Shown here piece after piece: positions 43,939 to 53,945 of a stretch of DNA of 64,000 bases. The notes beneath the pieces are model-generated. The model saw nothing but the letters and a program-made list of their open reading frames with translations, did no database searches and was not told the DNA's origin. The stretch is from NCBI RefSeq assembly GCF_003668635.1, contig NZ_RCWH01000002.1, positions 310,001 to 374,000 on the forward strand. The letters run 5' to 3'. The position numbers were made by a program, and so were the translations under genes. The stretch is from Planomicrobium sp. Y74. Lineage in GTDB: Bacteria; Bacillota; Bacilli; Bacillales_A; Planococcaceae. Position 1 is the first letter of the stretch, and the number at the start of each line of letters is the position of its first letter.

Positions 43939-45036
43939 ATGGGAGAGTTACAACGCACACCTTTATTTGAGTCATACTCGCAATATGGTGGGAAAACGAT
44001 TGATTTTGGAGGCTGGGAATTGCCGGTGCAATTTTCAAGTATCAAGGATGAACACGAAGCTGTCAGAACAAGAGCAGGGCTTTTCGATGTGTCGCATATG
44101 GGAGAAATCCTTGTTTCTGGACCGAACAGCCTTGATTTCCTGCAGAAGCTCCTGACGAACGACATTTCCAAAATCAAGGACGGACAGGCTCAATATACAG
44201 CTATGTGTTATCCGGACGGAGGGACTGTCGACGATTTGCTGACATATCGTATTGATGAACAACATTATATGCTCGTCGTCAATGCATCGAACATCGAAAA
44301 AGATTTCGGCTGGATGCAAAACCATTCGATCGATGGTGTCGAGTTAAAAAATGTTTCTGATCAGTACGGATTACTCGCATTGCAAGGGCCGCTTGCTGAA
44401 ACGGTTTTACAGAGATTGACAGATGAGACTTTAAGCGACATCAAGCCTTTCCGCTTTAAACAGGATGTTGCAGTTGCTGGCCATCCAGTCCTCATTTCAC
44501 GTACCGGCTATACAGGTGAAAACGGTTTTGAAATTTATGGTTCTCCTGAAGCCAGCATAGCGCTGTGGGACGAAATATTAAAAGAAGGCAAGGAAGACGG
44601 TATTATTCCTGCAGGTCTTGGTGCCCGGGATACATTGCGTTTCGAAGCTTGTCTGGCATTGTACGGTCAGGAACTGACAAAAGACATTACACCGCTGGAA
44701 GCAGGCATTAATTTTGTCGTAAAACTGGCGAAAGACGATTTTATCGGTAAAGAAGCACTTGCCGCACAAAAAGAAAACGGAGTTCCGCGCAAGCTTGTTG
44801 GCATTGAGATGATCGACAAAGGAATTCCGCGTCACGGCTATGCAGTTTACTTGGGCGATGAAAAAATCGGCGAAGTGACTACCGGGACACAATCACCAAC
44901 ATTGAAGAAAAATATCGGACTCGCACTTATATCTGCGGAACATGCTGAACTTGGCAAGGAACTTGAAGTGGAAATCCGCAACAAGCGCCTGAAAGTAGTT
45001 ACAGTAGAAACGCCATTTTACAAGCGCAGCAATTAA
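43939..45036 (+). CDS. gcvT: Glycine cleavage system T protein (aminomethyltransferase)
   Basis: Transfers the aminomethyl group from lipoyl-H protein to tetrahydrofolate, releasing ammonia. It has 365 residues. Signatures are [33 protein letters not shown] at the N-terminus with the folate-site Asp near residue 95-100 (DDLLTYR), [14 protein letters not shown], and [18 protein letters not shown]. It is first gene of the riboswitch-controlled gcv operon, with a GAGGAGG SD. Confidence 0.97.
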   Translation: MGELQRTPLFESYSQYGGKTIDFGGWELPVQFSSIKDEHEAVRTRAGLFDVSHMGEILVSGPNSLDFLQKLLTNDISKIKDGQAQYTAMCYPDGGTVDDLLTYRIDEQHYMLVVNASNIEKDFGWMQNHSIDGVELKNVSDQYGLLALQGPLAETVLQRLTDETLSDIKPFRFKQDVAVAGHPVLISRTGYTGENGFEIYGSPEASIALWDEILKEGKEDGIIPAGLGARDTLRFEACLALYGQELTKDITPLEAGINFVVKLAKDDFIGKEALAAQKENGVPRKLVGIEMIDKGIPRHGYAVYLGDEKIGEVTTGTQSPTLKKNIGLALISAEHAELGKELEVEIRNKRLKVVTVETPFYKRSN

Positions 45037-45063
45037 TTTCAATTGAAAAGGGGACAGCTATCG

Positions 45064-46410
45064 ATGAAACATCGCTATTTACCAATGACGCCTCAAGATG
45101 AAAAAGCAATGCTCGATACGATCGGCATAAAGTCGATTGATGAATTATTTGCAGATATTCCGGAAAAAGTAAGGTTCAAAGGCGAATACAATATCAAACC
45201 TGCGAAATCAGAATCATCATTGACGAAAGAATTGTCGCAATTGGCTGCTAAAAATGCCGATTCCAATACGTATGCTTCATTCCTCGGAGCTGGAGTTTAT
45301 GACCATTACAAACCCATTATTGTAGACCATGTCATTTCGCGTTCGGAATTCTACACTGCTTATACGCCGTATCAGCCTGAAATTTCACAGGGCGAGTTGC
45401 AGGCGATATTTGAATTCCAGACAATGATCAGTGAATTGACAGGAATGGAAATTGCCAACTCTTCGATGTACGACGGCGGAACATCACTGGCGGAAGCCGG
45501 CATGCTCGCTGCGGGCCATACACGCCGTAAAAAGATTCTTGTTTCGCGTTCAGTACATCCTGAATCACGTGATGTCGTGCGTTCATATGCACTTGGACAG
45601 TCCATCGCAGTGGAAGAGATTCCATTGAAAGACGGCCATACGGATCTTGATGCTTTGAAAGAAATGATTGACGACAATACCGCAGCAGTTATGATCCAGT
45701 ATCCGAACTTCTTCGGCCAGGTTGAAAATTTGAAAGAAATCGAACCGATCGTCCACGAAGCCGGTGCGTTGTTCACTGTTTCATCAAACCCATTAGCACT
45801 TGGTGCTTTAACACCTCCAGGCAAATTGGGCGCGGATATTACAGTGGGAGATGCCCAGCCATTCGGTATCCCTGAAGCGTTCGGTGGACCTCATTGCGGT
45901 TATTTTGCCGTGACTAAAGCGCTGATGAGAAAAGTGCCTGGACGCCTTGTCGGTGAAACGACTGACGAAGACGGGCGCCGTGGTTTTGTACTTACTTTAC
46001 AGGCGCGCGAGCAGCATATCCGCCGTGATAAAGCCACTTCAAATATCTGTTCGAACCAGGCATTGAATGCACTTGCTGCATCTGTCGCCATGACTGCTCT
46101 TGGCAAAGAAGGCACCAAGGAAATGGCCATCCAGAACATAACAAAAACCTACTATATGAAACAGCAATTGAAAGTAGCCGGCTTTGAAATCGCTTTTGAA
46201 GGGGCGCATTTCAATGAAATCGTTGTTAAAACCGGTGCTCCAGTCAAACAGCTGAACGCTTCCCTTCTACAAAAAGGGATGATCGGCGGATACGACCTTG
46301 GATTGAGCTATGAAGAATTCGATGGCCATATGTTAATCGCCGTTACTGAACAGCGCACTAAAGAAGAAATCGATGCATTCGTGCAGGAAATGGGGGCTAC
46401 TCATGCATAA
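45064..46410 (+). CDS. gcvPA: Glycine dehydrogenase (decarboxylating) subunit 1
   Basis: Alpha part of the split P protein, PLP-fold type I, 448 residues from [12 protein letters not shown]. It lacks the PLP lysine, which lies in subunit 2. Signatures are [44 protein letters not shown] and [45 protein letters not shown]. The earlier in-frame TTG is rejected since AAAGGGG fits the later ATG. It overlaps gcvPB by 8 bases. Confidence 0.96.
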   Translation: MKHRYLPMTPQDEKAMLDTIGIKSIDELFADIPEKVRFKGEYNIKPAKSESSLTKELSQLAAKNADSNTYASFLGAGVYDHYKPIIVDHVISRSEFYTAYTPYQPEISQGELQAIFEFQTMISELTGMEIANSSMYDGGTSLAEAGMLAAGHTRRKKILVSRSVHPESRDVVRSYALGQSIAVEEIPLKDGHTDLDALKEMIDDNTAAVMIQYPNFFGQVENLKEIEPIVHEAGALFTVSSNPLALGALTPPGKLGADITVGDAQPFGIPEAFGGPHCGYFAVTKALMRKVPGRLVGETTDEDGRRGFVLTLQAREQHIRRDKATSNICSNQALNALAASVAMTALGKEGTKEMAIQNITKTYYMKQQLKVAGFEIAFEGAHFNEIVVKTGAPVKQLNASLLQKGMIGGYDLGLSYEEFDGHMLIAVTEQRTKEEIDAFVQEMGATHA

Positions 46411-47866
46411 AGACAACCAACCGCTCATTTTTGAAATGACTAAAGAAGGCCGTGTCGGCTACAGCCTGCCGGAACTCGATGTTCCTGAAATCGATCTTGC
46501 TGATTTATTGCCGGAAGGCCTGGTTCGCGTTGAAGCTGCGGATCTGCCGGAGGTTTCTGAACTTGATATCATGCGCCATTACACAGCATTGTCCAAACGC
46601 AATCATGGTGTCGATTCCGGTTTCTATCCACTGGGCTCATGCACAATGAAATACAATCCGAAAATCAATGAATCCGTTGCAAGATATTCCGGATTCGCAA
46701 ACATCCATCCGCTTCAGGACGAGTCTACGGTCCAGGGAGCTATGGAATTGATGTATGATCTTCAGGAACATCTGAAGGAAATTACCGGTATGGACGAAGT
46801 GACGCTTCAGCCGGCAGCCGGCGCGCACGGGGAGTGGACAGGATTGATGATGATCCGCGCTTTCCACGAAGCAAACGGTGACACGAACCGCACGAAAGTT
46901 ATCGTTCCCGATTCGGCGCACGGCACTAACCCTGCATCCGCCACTGTGGCTGGCTTTGAAACCGTAACGGTTAAGTCAAATGAACATGGACTTGTCGACC
47001 TGGAAGATTTGAAACGCGTAGTCGGGGAAGATACAGCTGCTTTGATGCTGACTAATCCGAATACACTGGGTCTTTTCGAGGAGCAGATTCTTGAAATGGC
47101 TGCCATCATCCACGAAGTCGGCGGCAAGCTGTATTATGACGGGGCCAATTTAAATGCTGTTATGTCTAAAGCACGTCCTGGTGATATGGGCTTCGACGTT
47201 GTCCATTTGAATCTTCATAAAACATTCACTGGCCCTCATGGCGGCGGCGGTCCTGGATCAGGTCCTGTAGGCGTCAATAAGGATTTGTTGCCGTACCTGC
47301 CTAAACCGATACTGGTCAAAAAAGATGATGTTTTTGCATTTGACTATGACCGTCCACAATCAATCGGCCGAGTTAAACCGTTTTACGGTAACTTTGGAAT
47401 CAACGTCCGCGCATACACATATATCCGTTCGATGGGGCCGGATGGCCTGAAAGCAGTGACGGAATACGCCGTGTTGAACGCAAACTATATGATGCGCAGA
47501 CTCCAGGAGCATTTCGACCTGCCGTATGACCGCCATTGCAAACACGAATTTGTATTGAGCGGCCGGCGCCAGAAGAAATTAGGCGTGCGAACGCTTGATA
47601 TGGCGAAACGCCTGCTTGACTTCGGCTATCATCCGCCGACAATCTACTTCCCGTTGAATGTAGAAGAAGGCATGATGATTGAACCGACTGAAACTGAGTC
47701 GAAAGAAACGCTTGATGCTTTCATCGATGCAATGATCCAGATTGCACGTGAAGTGGAAGAGAACCCGGAAATTGTCCAGGATGCGCCTCATACCACCGTC
47801 ATCAAACGCCTTGATGAAACAAAAGCTGCACGGAAACCGGTTTTGCGTTACCATAGAGCTGAATAA
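46403..47866 (+). CDS. gcvPB: Glycine dehydrogenase (decarboxylating) subunit 2
   Basis: Beta part of the P protein that decarboxylates glycine. It has 487 residues. The PLP lysine lies in [24 protein letters not shown], and [31 protein letters not shown] and [13 protein letters not shown] are present. ATG 46403 ([11 protein letters not shown]) aligns with the Bacillus N-terminus and has an SD in gcvPA. The gene ends the operon. GcvH is not in this cluster. Confidence 0.96.
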   Translation: MHKDNQPLIFEMTKEGRVGYSLPELDVPEIDLADLLPEGLVRVEAADLPEVSELDIMRHYTALSKRNHGVDSGFYPLGSCTMKYNPKINESVARYSGFANIHPLQDESTVQGAMELMYDLQEHLKEITGMDEVTLQPAAGAHGEWTGLMMIRAFHEANGDTNRTKVIVPDSAHGTNPASATVAGFETVTVKSNEHGLVDLEDLKRVVGEDTAALMLTNPNTLGLFEEQILEMAAIIHEVGGKLYYDGANLNAVMSKARPGDMGFDVVHLNLHKTFTGPHGGGGPGSGPVGVNKDLLPYLPKPILVKKDDVFAFDYDRPQSIGRVKPFYGNFGINVRAYTYIRSMGPDGLKAVTEYAVLNANYMMRRLQEHFDLPYDRHCKHEFVLSGRRQKKLGVRTLDMAKRLLDFGYHPPTIYFPLNVEEGMMIEPTETESKETLDAFIDAMIQIAREVEENPEIVQDAPHTTVIKRLDETKAARKPVLRYHRAE

Positions 47867-47873
47867 TAATACC

Positions 47874-47912
47874 AAAAAGGCCTGGCAGCAGATTTGCTTC
47901 CAGGCCTTTTTT
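47874..47912. terminator. Terminator after gcvPB
   Basis: AAAAAGGCCTGG / CCAGGCCTTTTTT stem with a 14-base loop; it works in both directions. Confidence 0.88.
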
Positions 47913-47920
47913 CATTTCAG

Positions 47921-48350
47921 TTAAAATCCGATATAGGAATCAGCTTCCTGCCAGTTATTGCGTTCTGCCTTTTTATTCTGCTGCTGAAGTTCTTCGATGC
48001 GTTTTTCATAAGCGGAATCGCCATCGTAATGCCAATTCAAGGCGCTGAGTTGTTTCGATGGTAAGGTTTGTGCTTTGAAGATCTTCCGCAGCACTGGTGA
48101 TTTTACCTTGGGGACGTGCTTCGTAAATGTAATCGAGTGTTTCATATTCCAGCTGGCCTTTTTTCATCATGTCCAGAAGGTGGCTGTGCAACTGCATAAA
48201 AGGTTCAGTTACATCAATATGTTTCCGCGGGCCAACTGACCGGTCATTGAGGCAGTTGGAAATCCTGTTGGAAACTTCGGCTATATTGGCGTAAACAGGC
48301 AAATGATCTTCTAAACTCGGATGGTGAGGGAAAAGGATTTTTTCTGTCAT
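47921..48350 (-). pseudogene. Hypothetical gene with an apparent frameshift
   Basis: Frame 1 reads 48350 to 48006 (MTEKILFPHHPSLEDHLPVY...TIETTQRL then LALRWRFRL and stop). The adjacent frame continues as LNWHYDGDSAYEKRIEELQQQ...ADSYIGF to a stop at 47921, with a credible helical, charged composition. Removing one G near 48037-48040 fuses them into one protein of about 142 residues. No family is recognised. It could be a true frameshift, a sequencing error, or a shorter gene. Confidence 0.5.
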
Positions 48351-48383
48351 TTCAGGCTTCCGTCAAGTTTCGGATTTTTGTTT

Positions 48384-48412
48384 AAAAAAGCTCTTCCATT
48401 TTGGAAGAGCTG
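48384..48412. terminator. Hairpin downstream of yqhL
   Basis: AGCTCTTCC / GGAAGAGCT with a short loop and a flanking A-run (T-run on the minus strand), ending the yqhL homologue. Confidence 0.85.
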
Positions 48413-48416
48413 ACAG

Positions 48417-48800
48417 TCATGATTTAGATTTGATCTTTCCGGTCCATTGCTTGAAACCGCCTTGCAATTGATACAATTGGTCATAACCCTGCTTTTTCAA
48501 ATAAATTGCTACACGTCCAGCACGGGCACCGTTCTGGTCGTACAGATAAACGGGCTTGTCGGAACGGATTTCCTTATGGCGCTGGCGCAATTGAGTTTGA
48601 GGGATATTGCGTGCTCCCAGGATATGGCCGGCAGCGAAATCCTTTGGCTCACGGACATCGATCAGCTGCGCTTTTCTGTAGCCTTCGATGAATTGGTCCT
48701 GGGTTAATGTAGTAACTGCTTTTTTCATGCGGAAATATGACACCACCGCGTAAACAATAATCGCGAATAAAATCGCTGCGATAAAATACAAGAATTCCAA
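48417..48800 (-). CDS. yqhL: Membrane-anchored rhodanese-like protein YqhL, catalytic Cys replaced
   Basis: A 127-residue protein: one N-terminal membrane helix (FLYFIAAILFAIIVYAVVSYF) and a rhodanese domain (QLIDVREPKDFAAGHILGARNIP ... VYLYDQNGARAGRVAIYLKKQG...LQGGFKQW). In active rhodaneses, and in B. subtilis YqhL, the residue after VYLY is the sulfur-carrying Cys; here it is Asp, so sulfurtransferase activity is unlikely. Location next to gcvPB agrees with Bacillus. Its role may be structural or regulatory. Confidence 0.88.
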   Translation of the reverse strand: MEFLYFIAAILFAIIVYAVVSYFRMKKAVTTLTQDQFIEGYRKAQLIDVREPKDFAAGHILGARNIPQTQLRQRHKEIRSDKPVYLYDQNGARAGRVAIYLKKQGYDQLYQLQGGFKQWTGKIKSKS

Positions 48801-49236
48801 TGGTCTTTCCCCTTTCTATTCTCTCTTCATTATAAGAGATAACGGTCTTTTAATTCAATGCCAATATTAGAGGATAAATGAGAAAAAGAGGCGATGCTGT
48901 GAAATTTATAAGAATACGTTTTACTCTTCAATCATGAAAATTTATCATTGCCAGGGAAAGACAAGAACTAAGAGTCGCAGATTTAAAAGAATCCAATATT
49001 ATGAAAGATTAAACGCTGGCAACCCGAAAAGCGGGCATCATGGGGCTTTGAACCTTCTAAAACGGAAATAGGGGATTGTACCAGGGGTGGTGTAAAAAAT
49101 ATCACTTTAGACTCATTTTAATATTTTTTCTCCATAAAAAGCCTGCTGCAATGAAGGTTTTGACGAAATTAAAACGGGAGTCAAATTTTTGTTATGGAAA
49201 GGAGTTTCAATATCTAGTATCATGGGAAAAGTATTA
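48801..49236. other. Non-coding interval upstream of the nrdJ promoter
   Basis: About 435 bases with no supported ORF. A short GC-containing patch (AACCCGAAAAGCGGGCATCAT, about 49021-49041) forms a small hairpin, but it lies upstream of the likely nrdJ promoter and matches no riboswitch class I know. A relic of an earlier gene or repeat is possible. Confidence 0.4.
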
Positions 49237-49265
49237 ATACTATATATAGTGTTTGCTCTTATAAT
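49237..49265 (+). promoter_or_regulatory. NrdR box and promoter of nrdJ
   Basis: ATACTATATATAGTGT (49237-49252) matches the NrdR consensus ACACwATATATwGTGT at all but one position. A weaker, degenerate box (about 49207-49222) lies 30 bases upstream. TATAAT at 49260-49265 is the -10, so bound NrdR would cover the -35 region. nrdJ translation starts 20 bases on, with AAAGGAGG. Confidence 0.72.
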
Positions 49266-49284
49266 ATAAAGGAGGAATTGTCAA

Positions 49285-51843
49285 ATGGTTTCTGCAACTA
49301 ATTCTGTTTTTACGTTAAATCCTGAGGCTTTGAATAAGGACATCGAACAGTTTCCGCAAGTGCACCCGATCACATCAGACATGTCAACGACGCATAAAGG
49401 CGTTTCGAGACTGGTAATGATCGACCGATATTCTTTTAAGGATACGGAAAAGAAAACATTGAAAGCTGGAGATTTTGTTGTTCTTACGGTGAAGGAGGAC
49501 CCGAAATTTCCTGCACGCGGCTTAGGATTCATCGTATCGGTTAACCGTGCGGCGAATCAGGCGGAAGTATGGATTGAGGAAGACTACCGCAGCGCGATTG
49601 ATAACCAGGATGATCTTGAAAATGGCATTGTTGTCAGGTCGCTTGACGTTATCGAGAAACCTCTGGAGGTTTACTATGAACAGATCGCAAAACGAAATGC
49701 TACGGGGCTTGCTGCTGTTGAAAAAACAGAAGAAAAACGCCAGGAATGGTTCACTAAATTCTACGAGCAGCTGGTCGGCCTGAAATTCATACCTGCAGGA
49801 CGCGTCCTTTACGGAGCGGGTGCTGATACAGATGTCACTTACTTCAACTGTTATGTAATGCCATTTGTTGCAGATTCACGCGAAGGCATTTCCGACCATC
49901 GCAAACAAGTGATGGAAATCATGAGCCGCGGCGGCGGTGTCGGGACCAACGGATCGACTTTGCGCCCACGGAATACACTGGCACGCGGAGTAAACGGCAA
50001 ATCATCGGGCTCAGTATCGTGGCTTGATGATATCGCTAAACTGACTCACCTGGTTGAACAGGGTGGTTCTCGCCGCGGAGCACAAATGATCATGCTTGCC
50101 GACTGGCATCCGGATATTGCGGAATTCATCATTTCCAAAATGCAGAACCCGCGCATCCTCAGATACCTGATTGAAAATACTGAAGATGAGACGATCAAGA
50201 AACTGGCGAAAGATAAATTGAAGTTTAAGCCATTGACGGAACAGGAAGAAGCAATGTACCAAGGCGTCCTTAACTACCGCGCGATTCCGGGTATGGGCGG
50301 ATTCAATGAAAAGATCATGCGTGACGCTGAAACGAAGCTTCGTGACGGCGGTACTTATTCCGTCCATAACGAAGAATTCCTTACAGGGGCGAATATTTCC
50401 GTTACATTGACCAGCGACTTTATGACTGCTGTTGAAAATGATGAGGATTTCGATTTGCGATTTCCGGCTGTAGAATCTTATTCCAAAGAAGAGATGGCTA
50501 TCTACAATGAACAATGGCAGGAAGTCGGAGATGTCCGCGAATGGGAAAAGATGGGGCATAAAGTCCGCACATATCGTACGATGAAAGCACGTGATCTATG
50601 GAATCTCATTAACGTCTGTGCGACTTATTCAGCGGAACCAGGCATTTTCTTTATCGATAATGCAAACGAAAAAACGAATGCGAAAGCATATGGCCAAAAA
50701 GTTGTAGCTACCAACCCTTGCGGCGAGCAGCCTCTGGCACCATATTCAGTGTGTAACCTGGCTGCCGTCAACCTTGCGCAATTCGCCGATCCAAAAACAA
50801 AAGAAGTTGACTTTGAATCACTGAAAGAAACAGTGCGTGTCGGTGTCCGCATGCAGGATAATGTTATCGACGCAACTCCTTACTTCCTTGAAGACAACCG
50901 CATCCAGGCACTGGGAGAACGCCGTGTCGGACTAGGTGTCATGGGACTTGCTGATCTGTTGATCTACTGCGACAAAGAATACGGTTCTCCTGAGGGCAAT
51001 GTACTCGTTGATCAGATTTTCAAAACAATCGCCGTAGCAGCTTATGAAGTTTCGACTGAACTGGCTGCTGAACGCGGAAGCTTCCCATTCCTTGAAGGGG
51101 AAACGGAAGAACAGACAGCTGCTCTTCGCAAAGCTTTTACTGAAACCGGCTTTATGCAAGGCATGCCGGAAGAAATTCGAGAAGGCATTTTGGCAAACGG
51201 CATCCGTAACTCGCATTTGCTGACAGTTGCACCTACCGGATCCACTGGAACGATGGTTGGCGTCTCTACAGGGCTTGAGCCATATTATTCATTCACTTAT
51301 TACCGCAGTGGACGCCTAGGCAAGTTCATCGAAGTGAAAGCGGATATCGTCCGTGAATATTTGAAGAATAATCCGGAAGCCAATGAAGAAAACCTTCCGA
51401 AAGCATTCGTTACTTCAATGGACTTAGCACCGGAAGCCCACGCGGATGTTCAATGCATCATCCAGCGCTGGATCGATTCATCCATTTCGAAAACAGTCAA
51501 CGCACCGCGCGGATACACTGTTGAACAAGTGGAAGGCGTTTACGAACGACTTTATAAAGGCGGTGCCAAAGGCGGGACAGTTTACGTCGATGGAAGCCGT
51601 GATTCACAGGTTTTGACTTTAAAAGCAGAAGAGAATACGTTTGAAGATGAAGCAACGGAAGAAGTACAGACTAAACGTCCAATCGTTTTGATCGATACGA
51701 TCCAGGATCTTCGCTCAACAAATGTCACAATCGGTTCTGAAGTGGGCGATACTTGCCCTGTCTGCCGTAAAGGGACAGTCGAAGAAATGGGCGGCTGCAA
51801 CACTTGCACAAATTGCGCCGCACAATTGAAATGCGGACTGTAA
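49285..51843 (+). CDS. nrdJ: Adenosylcobalamin-dependent ribonucleotide reductase (class II)
   Basis: Makes deoxyribonucleotides with a B12 radical, independent of oxygen. It has 852 residues. Substrate-site Cys in VTYFNCYVMP, the NPCGEQPLAPYSVCNLAAVNLAQ active-site loop (radical Cys plus Glu), TVAPTGSTGTMVGVSTGLEPYYSF, and a C-terminal Cys-rich module (CPVCRKGTVEEMGGCNTCTNCAAQLKCGL) that resembles a zinc ribbon or thiol relay. Base composition resembles the host, so it is probably long resident. The NrdR box implies co-control with other RNR genes. It ends with a good terminator. Confidence 0.95.
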   Translation: MVSATNSVFTLNPEALNKDIEQFPQVHPITSDMSTTHKGVSRLVMIDRYSFKDTEKKTLKAGDFVVLTVKEDPKFPARGLGFIVSVNRAANQAEVWIEEDYRSAIDNQDDLENGIVVRSLDVIEKPLEVYYEQIAKRNATGLAAVEKTEEKRQEWFTKFYEQLVGLKFIPAGRVLYGAGADTDVTYFNCYVMPFVADSREGISDHRKQVMEIMSRGGGVGTNGSTLRPRNTLARGVNGKSSGSVSWLDDIAKLTHLVEQGGSRRGAQMIMLADWHPDIAEFIISKMQNPRILRYLIENTEDETIKKLAKDKLKFKPLTEQEEAMYQGVLNYRAIPGMGGFNEKIMRDAETKLRDGGTYSVHNEEFLTGANISVTLTSDFMTAVENDEDFDLRFPAVESYSKEEMAIYNEQWQEVGDVREWEKMGHKVRTYRTMKARDLWNLINVCATYSAEPGIFFIDNANEKTNAKAYGQKVVATNPCGEQPLAPYSVCNLAAVNLAQFADPKTKEVDFESLKETVRVGVRMQDNVIDATPYFLEDNRIQALGERRVGLGVMGLADLLIYCDKEYGSPEGNVLVDQIFKTIAVAAYEVSTELAAERGSFPFLEGETEEQTAALRKAFTETGFMQGMPEEIREGILANGIRNSHLLTVAPTGSTGTMVGVSTGLEPYYSFTYYRSGRLGKFIEVKADIVREYLKNNPEANEENLPKAFVTSMDLAPEAHADVQCIIQRWIDSSISKTVNAPRGYTVEQVEGVYERLYKGGAKGGTVYVDGSRDSQVLTLKAEENTFEDEATEEVQTKRPIVLIDTIQDLRSTNVTIGSEVGDTCPVCRKGTVEEMGGCNTCTNCAAQLKCGL

Positions 51844-51853
51844 AATATTGATG

Positions 51854-51884
51854 GAAAAGCGGGAGCCAAGGCTTCCGCTTTTTA
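51854..51884 (+). terminator. Terminator after nrdJ
   Basis: AAAAGCGGGAGCC / GGCTTCCGCTTTT with a 3-base loop. Confidence 0.85.
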
Positions 51885-51911
51885 GCTTGTTGAGAAAGAA
51901 AAATTTTTTGA

Positions 51912-52260
51912 AGCCGATATTCCTCAAAACAGCTTGCTTTCCTGGGGGTTTGCGCTGTTTTGCTCCATATCTTTGGTTCACTTTCTATAATTAGAGAGTT
52001 TTTAAGTTCCTTTTTTGAGTGTAAAAGCTGGTACTTAAATTCAGCACAACATCTAAATGAAGCGGCAGGCGGCGAAGGGCAAAGATATACTCCTGCATCG
52101 CTGCGCTGCTTCGTCGCAAAGACTTGTCCTCGCGAGCTTCGGCCAATGTCTTTCCTGCGGGACCAGCGAAGCGTCCAAGATCCCGGAGCGAGCAAAGCGA
52201 GTGAGGAGGCTTGGACGTGAGCCCGCGGAAAGCGTTCGCCTAGAGCGAAATGATTGAAGA
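51912..52260. repeat. GC-rich interspersed repeat, second family (second locus)
   Basis: CGATATTCCTCAAAACAGC ... GCTGTTTTGCTCCATATCT (51914-51972) repeats the module at 23350. About 80 bases on, AAGGGCAAAGATATACTCCTGC and a long GC-rich, partly palindromic stretch follow (to about 52260), containing ATCCCGGAGCGAGCAAAGCG. The block is non-coding; ORFs across it are by-products of its GC content. Confidence 0.65.
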
Positions 52261-52424
52261 AGCAAACAGATTCTTGACGGCCTGGAAAAGCAGAAGTTGA
52301 TGCTTCGGCTTTTTTACTGAATATAAATACTGGGCTCTATGAGCATTCAATTTCCCGCTTATAGTTGCTCGATTCTTCTCGTATGATAAAATAATGAAGA
52401 AGTTACCGACGGGGAGTGGAGAAG

Positions 52425-52865
52425 ATGCACGCTTTAATATTGAATGGGCCCAATTTGAATCGGCTGGGCAAAAGAGAGCCGGACGCTTATGGCACGTTTA
52501 CGCTTGCTGAACTGGAACAGGAGCTGGAACAGTTCGCATACGCCAATGGCATTGAATTGACCTGCAGCCAATCCAATCACGAAGGTGAAATCATTGATTG
52601 GCTCCAACAGGCTGAACGCCAAAGTTTTGACGGAGTCGTGCTGAATGCAGGTGCTTATACACATACAAGCATCGCGATTCGCGATGCCATCGCCTCCATC
52701 CAGGTACCCGTTATTGAAGTACATATTTCAAACGTTCACAAGCGAGAAGAATTCCGGCACCATTCCTATTTGGCGCCGGTAGTGGAAGGGCAGATCACCG
52801 GGTTTGGGAAAGATGTCTACTTCCTTGGTCTGCATGCCTTGCTTTTACGAAATCAGAGAGGATGA
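52425..52865 (+). CDS. aroQ: 3-dehydroquinate dehydratase, type II
   Basis: Third step of the shikimate pathway (3-dehydroquinate to 3-dehydroshikimate). It has 146 residues, small dodecamer-forming type. Active-site signatures are LNGPNLNRLGKREP (flexible lid with catalytic Tyr in DAYGT), QSNHEGEIIDW, NAGAYTHTSIAIRDA and EVHISNVHKREEFRHHSYLAPVVEGQITGFG. ATG 52425 is preferred. ATGA overlap with the peptidase gene, as in B. subtilis yqhS-yqhT. Confidence 0.96.
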   Translation: MHALILNGPNLNRLGKREPDAYGTFTLAELEQELEQFAYANGIELTCSQSNHEGEIIDWLQQAERQSFDGVVLNAGAYTHTSIAIRDAIASIQVPVIEVHISNVHKREEFRHHSYLAPVVEGQITGFGKDVYFLGLHALLLRNQRG

Positions 52866-53929
52866 CTATTTTGAAACTGCAAAAACTTCGCAACGAAATG
52901 GCACAAAACGAAATTGAGGCATTCCTGATCACGAGCGAATTCAACCTTCGCTATATTACTGAATTTACCGGATCTTCAGGTTTGGCGATTGTTACAAAAG
53001 ACAGTGCGCTTTTCATTACGGATTTCCGTTATACCGAACAGGCAGCGGACCAAATCAAAGATTTTGAAATAATCAAGGCGAAAACAAACCTGTTGGAAGA
53101 AGCCGCGGAGCAAGTGAAGAAATTAGGTGTCAAAACGCTGAGTTTTGAAAAAGACTTTGTTACATACTCATCATTTGAACAATACGGTGAAAAAATGGAT
53201 GCCGAACTAAAACCGGTAAGCGGCATTATTGAAAAAATCCGTATGATAAAGACTCCTGAAGAAGTGGAAATACTTAAAGCTGCTGCTAAAATCGCAGATG
53301 ATGCTTTTGAATACATCTGTACTTTCATCAAACCGGGGATGACAGAACTGGAAGTATCAAATGAGCTGGAGTTCTTCATGCGCAAACAGGGCGCGACTTC
53401 TTCGTCGTTCGATATCATTGTCGCATCGGGCTATCGTTCTGCATTGCCCCATGGTGTAGCGTCGGATAAAGTGATTGAATCCGGCGATTTTGTCACAATG
53501 GACTTTGGCGCTTTGTATAAAGGTTATATCTCTGATATCACACGCACCGTTTCTGTCGGGGAACCTTCAGAAAAATTGAAGGAAATCTACTCGGTAGTGC
53601 TTGAAGCACAGGAAATGGGCGTTGAGAAAATCGGTCCGGGAATGACAGGATTCGACGCAGATGCAATCGGCAGGGATTATATCAAGTCAAAAGGCTACGG
53701 TGATGCTTTTGGACATTCCACTGGCCATGGCATCGGCCTCGAAGTGCATGAAGGACCTGCTTTATCATTCAAATCCCAGGCAGTCCTCGAACCGGGGATG
53801 GCTGTGACAGTTGAACCGGGCATTTATTTGCCGGGTATTGGCGGAGTGCGCATTGAAGATGATATACTGATTACCGAGTCCGGAAACGAAAGACTGACCA
53901 AGTCTTCAAAAGAGCTACGCATTTTATAA
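52862..53929 (+). CDS. papQ: Xaa-Pro peptidase (M24 family, YqhT/PapQ-like)
   Basis: Metallopeptidase that cleaves peptides with proline in second position. N-terminal creatinase-like domain (FLITSEFNLRYITEFTGSSGLAIV) and a C-terminal pita-bread domain with metal ligands in FVTMDFGALYKGYISDITRT (two Asp), GHSTGHGIGLEVHEGPAL (His), VTVEPGIYLPGIGGVRIEDD (two Glu). It has 355 residues. Coupled to aroQ; efp follows after 16 bases, and peptidase-efp pairing is conserved in Firmicutes. Confidence 0.93.
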   Translation: MTILKLQKLRNEMAQNEIEAFLITSEFNLRYITEFTGSSGLAIVTKDSALFITDFRYTEQAADQIKDFEIIKAKTNLLEEAAEQVKKLGVKTLSFEKDFVTYSSFEQYGEKMDAELKPVSGIIEKIRMIKTPEEVEILKAAAKIADDAFEYICTFIKPGMTELEVSNELEFFMRKQGATSSSFDIIVASGYRSALPHGVASDKVIESGDFVTMDFGALYKGYISDITRTVSVGEPSEKLKEIYSVVLEAQEMGVEKIGPGMTGFDADAIGRDYIKSKGYGDAFGHSTGHGIGLEVHEGPALSFKSQAVLEPGMAVTVEPGIYLPGIGGVRIEDDILITESGNERLTKSSKELRIL

Positions 53930-53945
53930 AAACGGAGGAAATTAA

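Noticed and set aside
43706-44155. 149-codon plus-strand ORF across the riboswitch and start of gcvT
   Set aside because: It overlaps the glycine riboswitch and runs in another frame of gcvT; its composition is not protein-like.
48801-49236. Cobalamin or other riboswitch upstream of nrdJ
   Set aside because: No B12-box or other conserved core is found, and the likely promoter (TATAAT at 49260) lies downstream of the segment.
52053-52265. ORFs on both strands at 51960-52265
   Set aside because: They fall wholly in the GC-rich repeat block and arise from its palindromic, stop-poor sequence.
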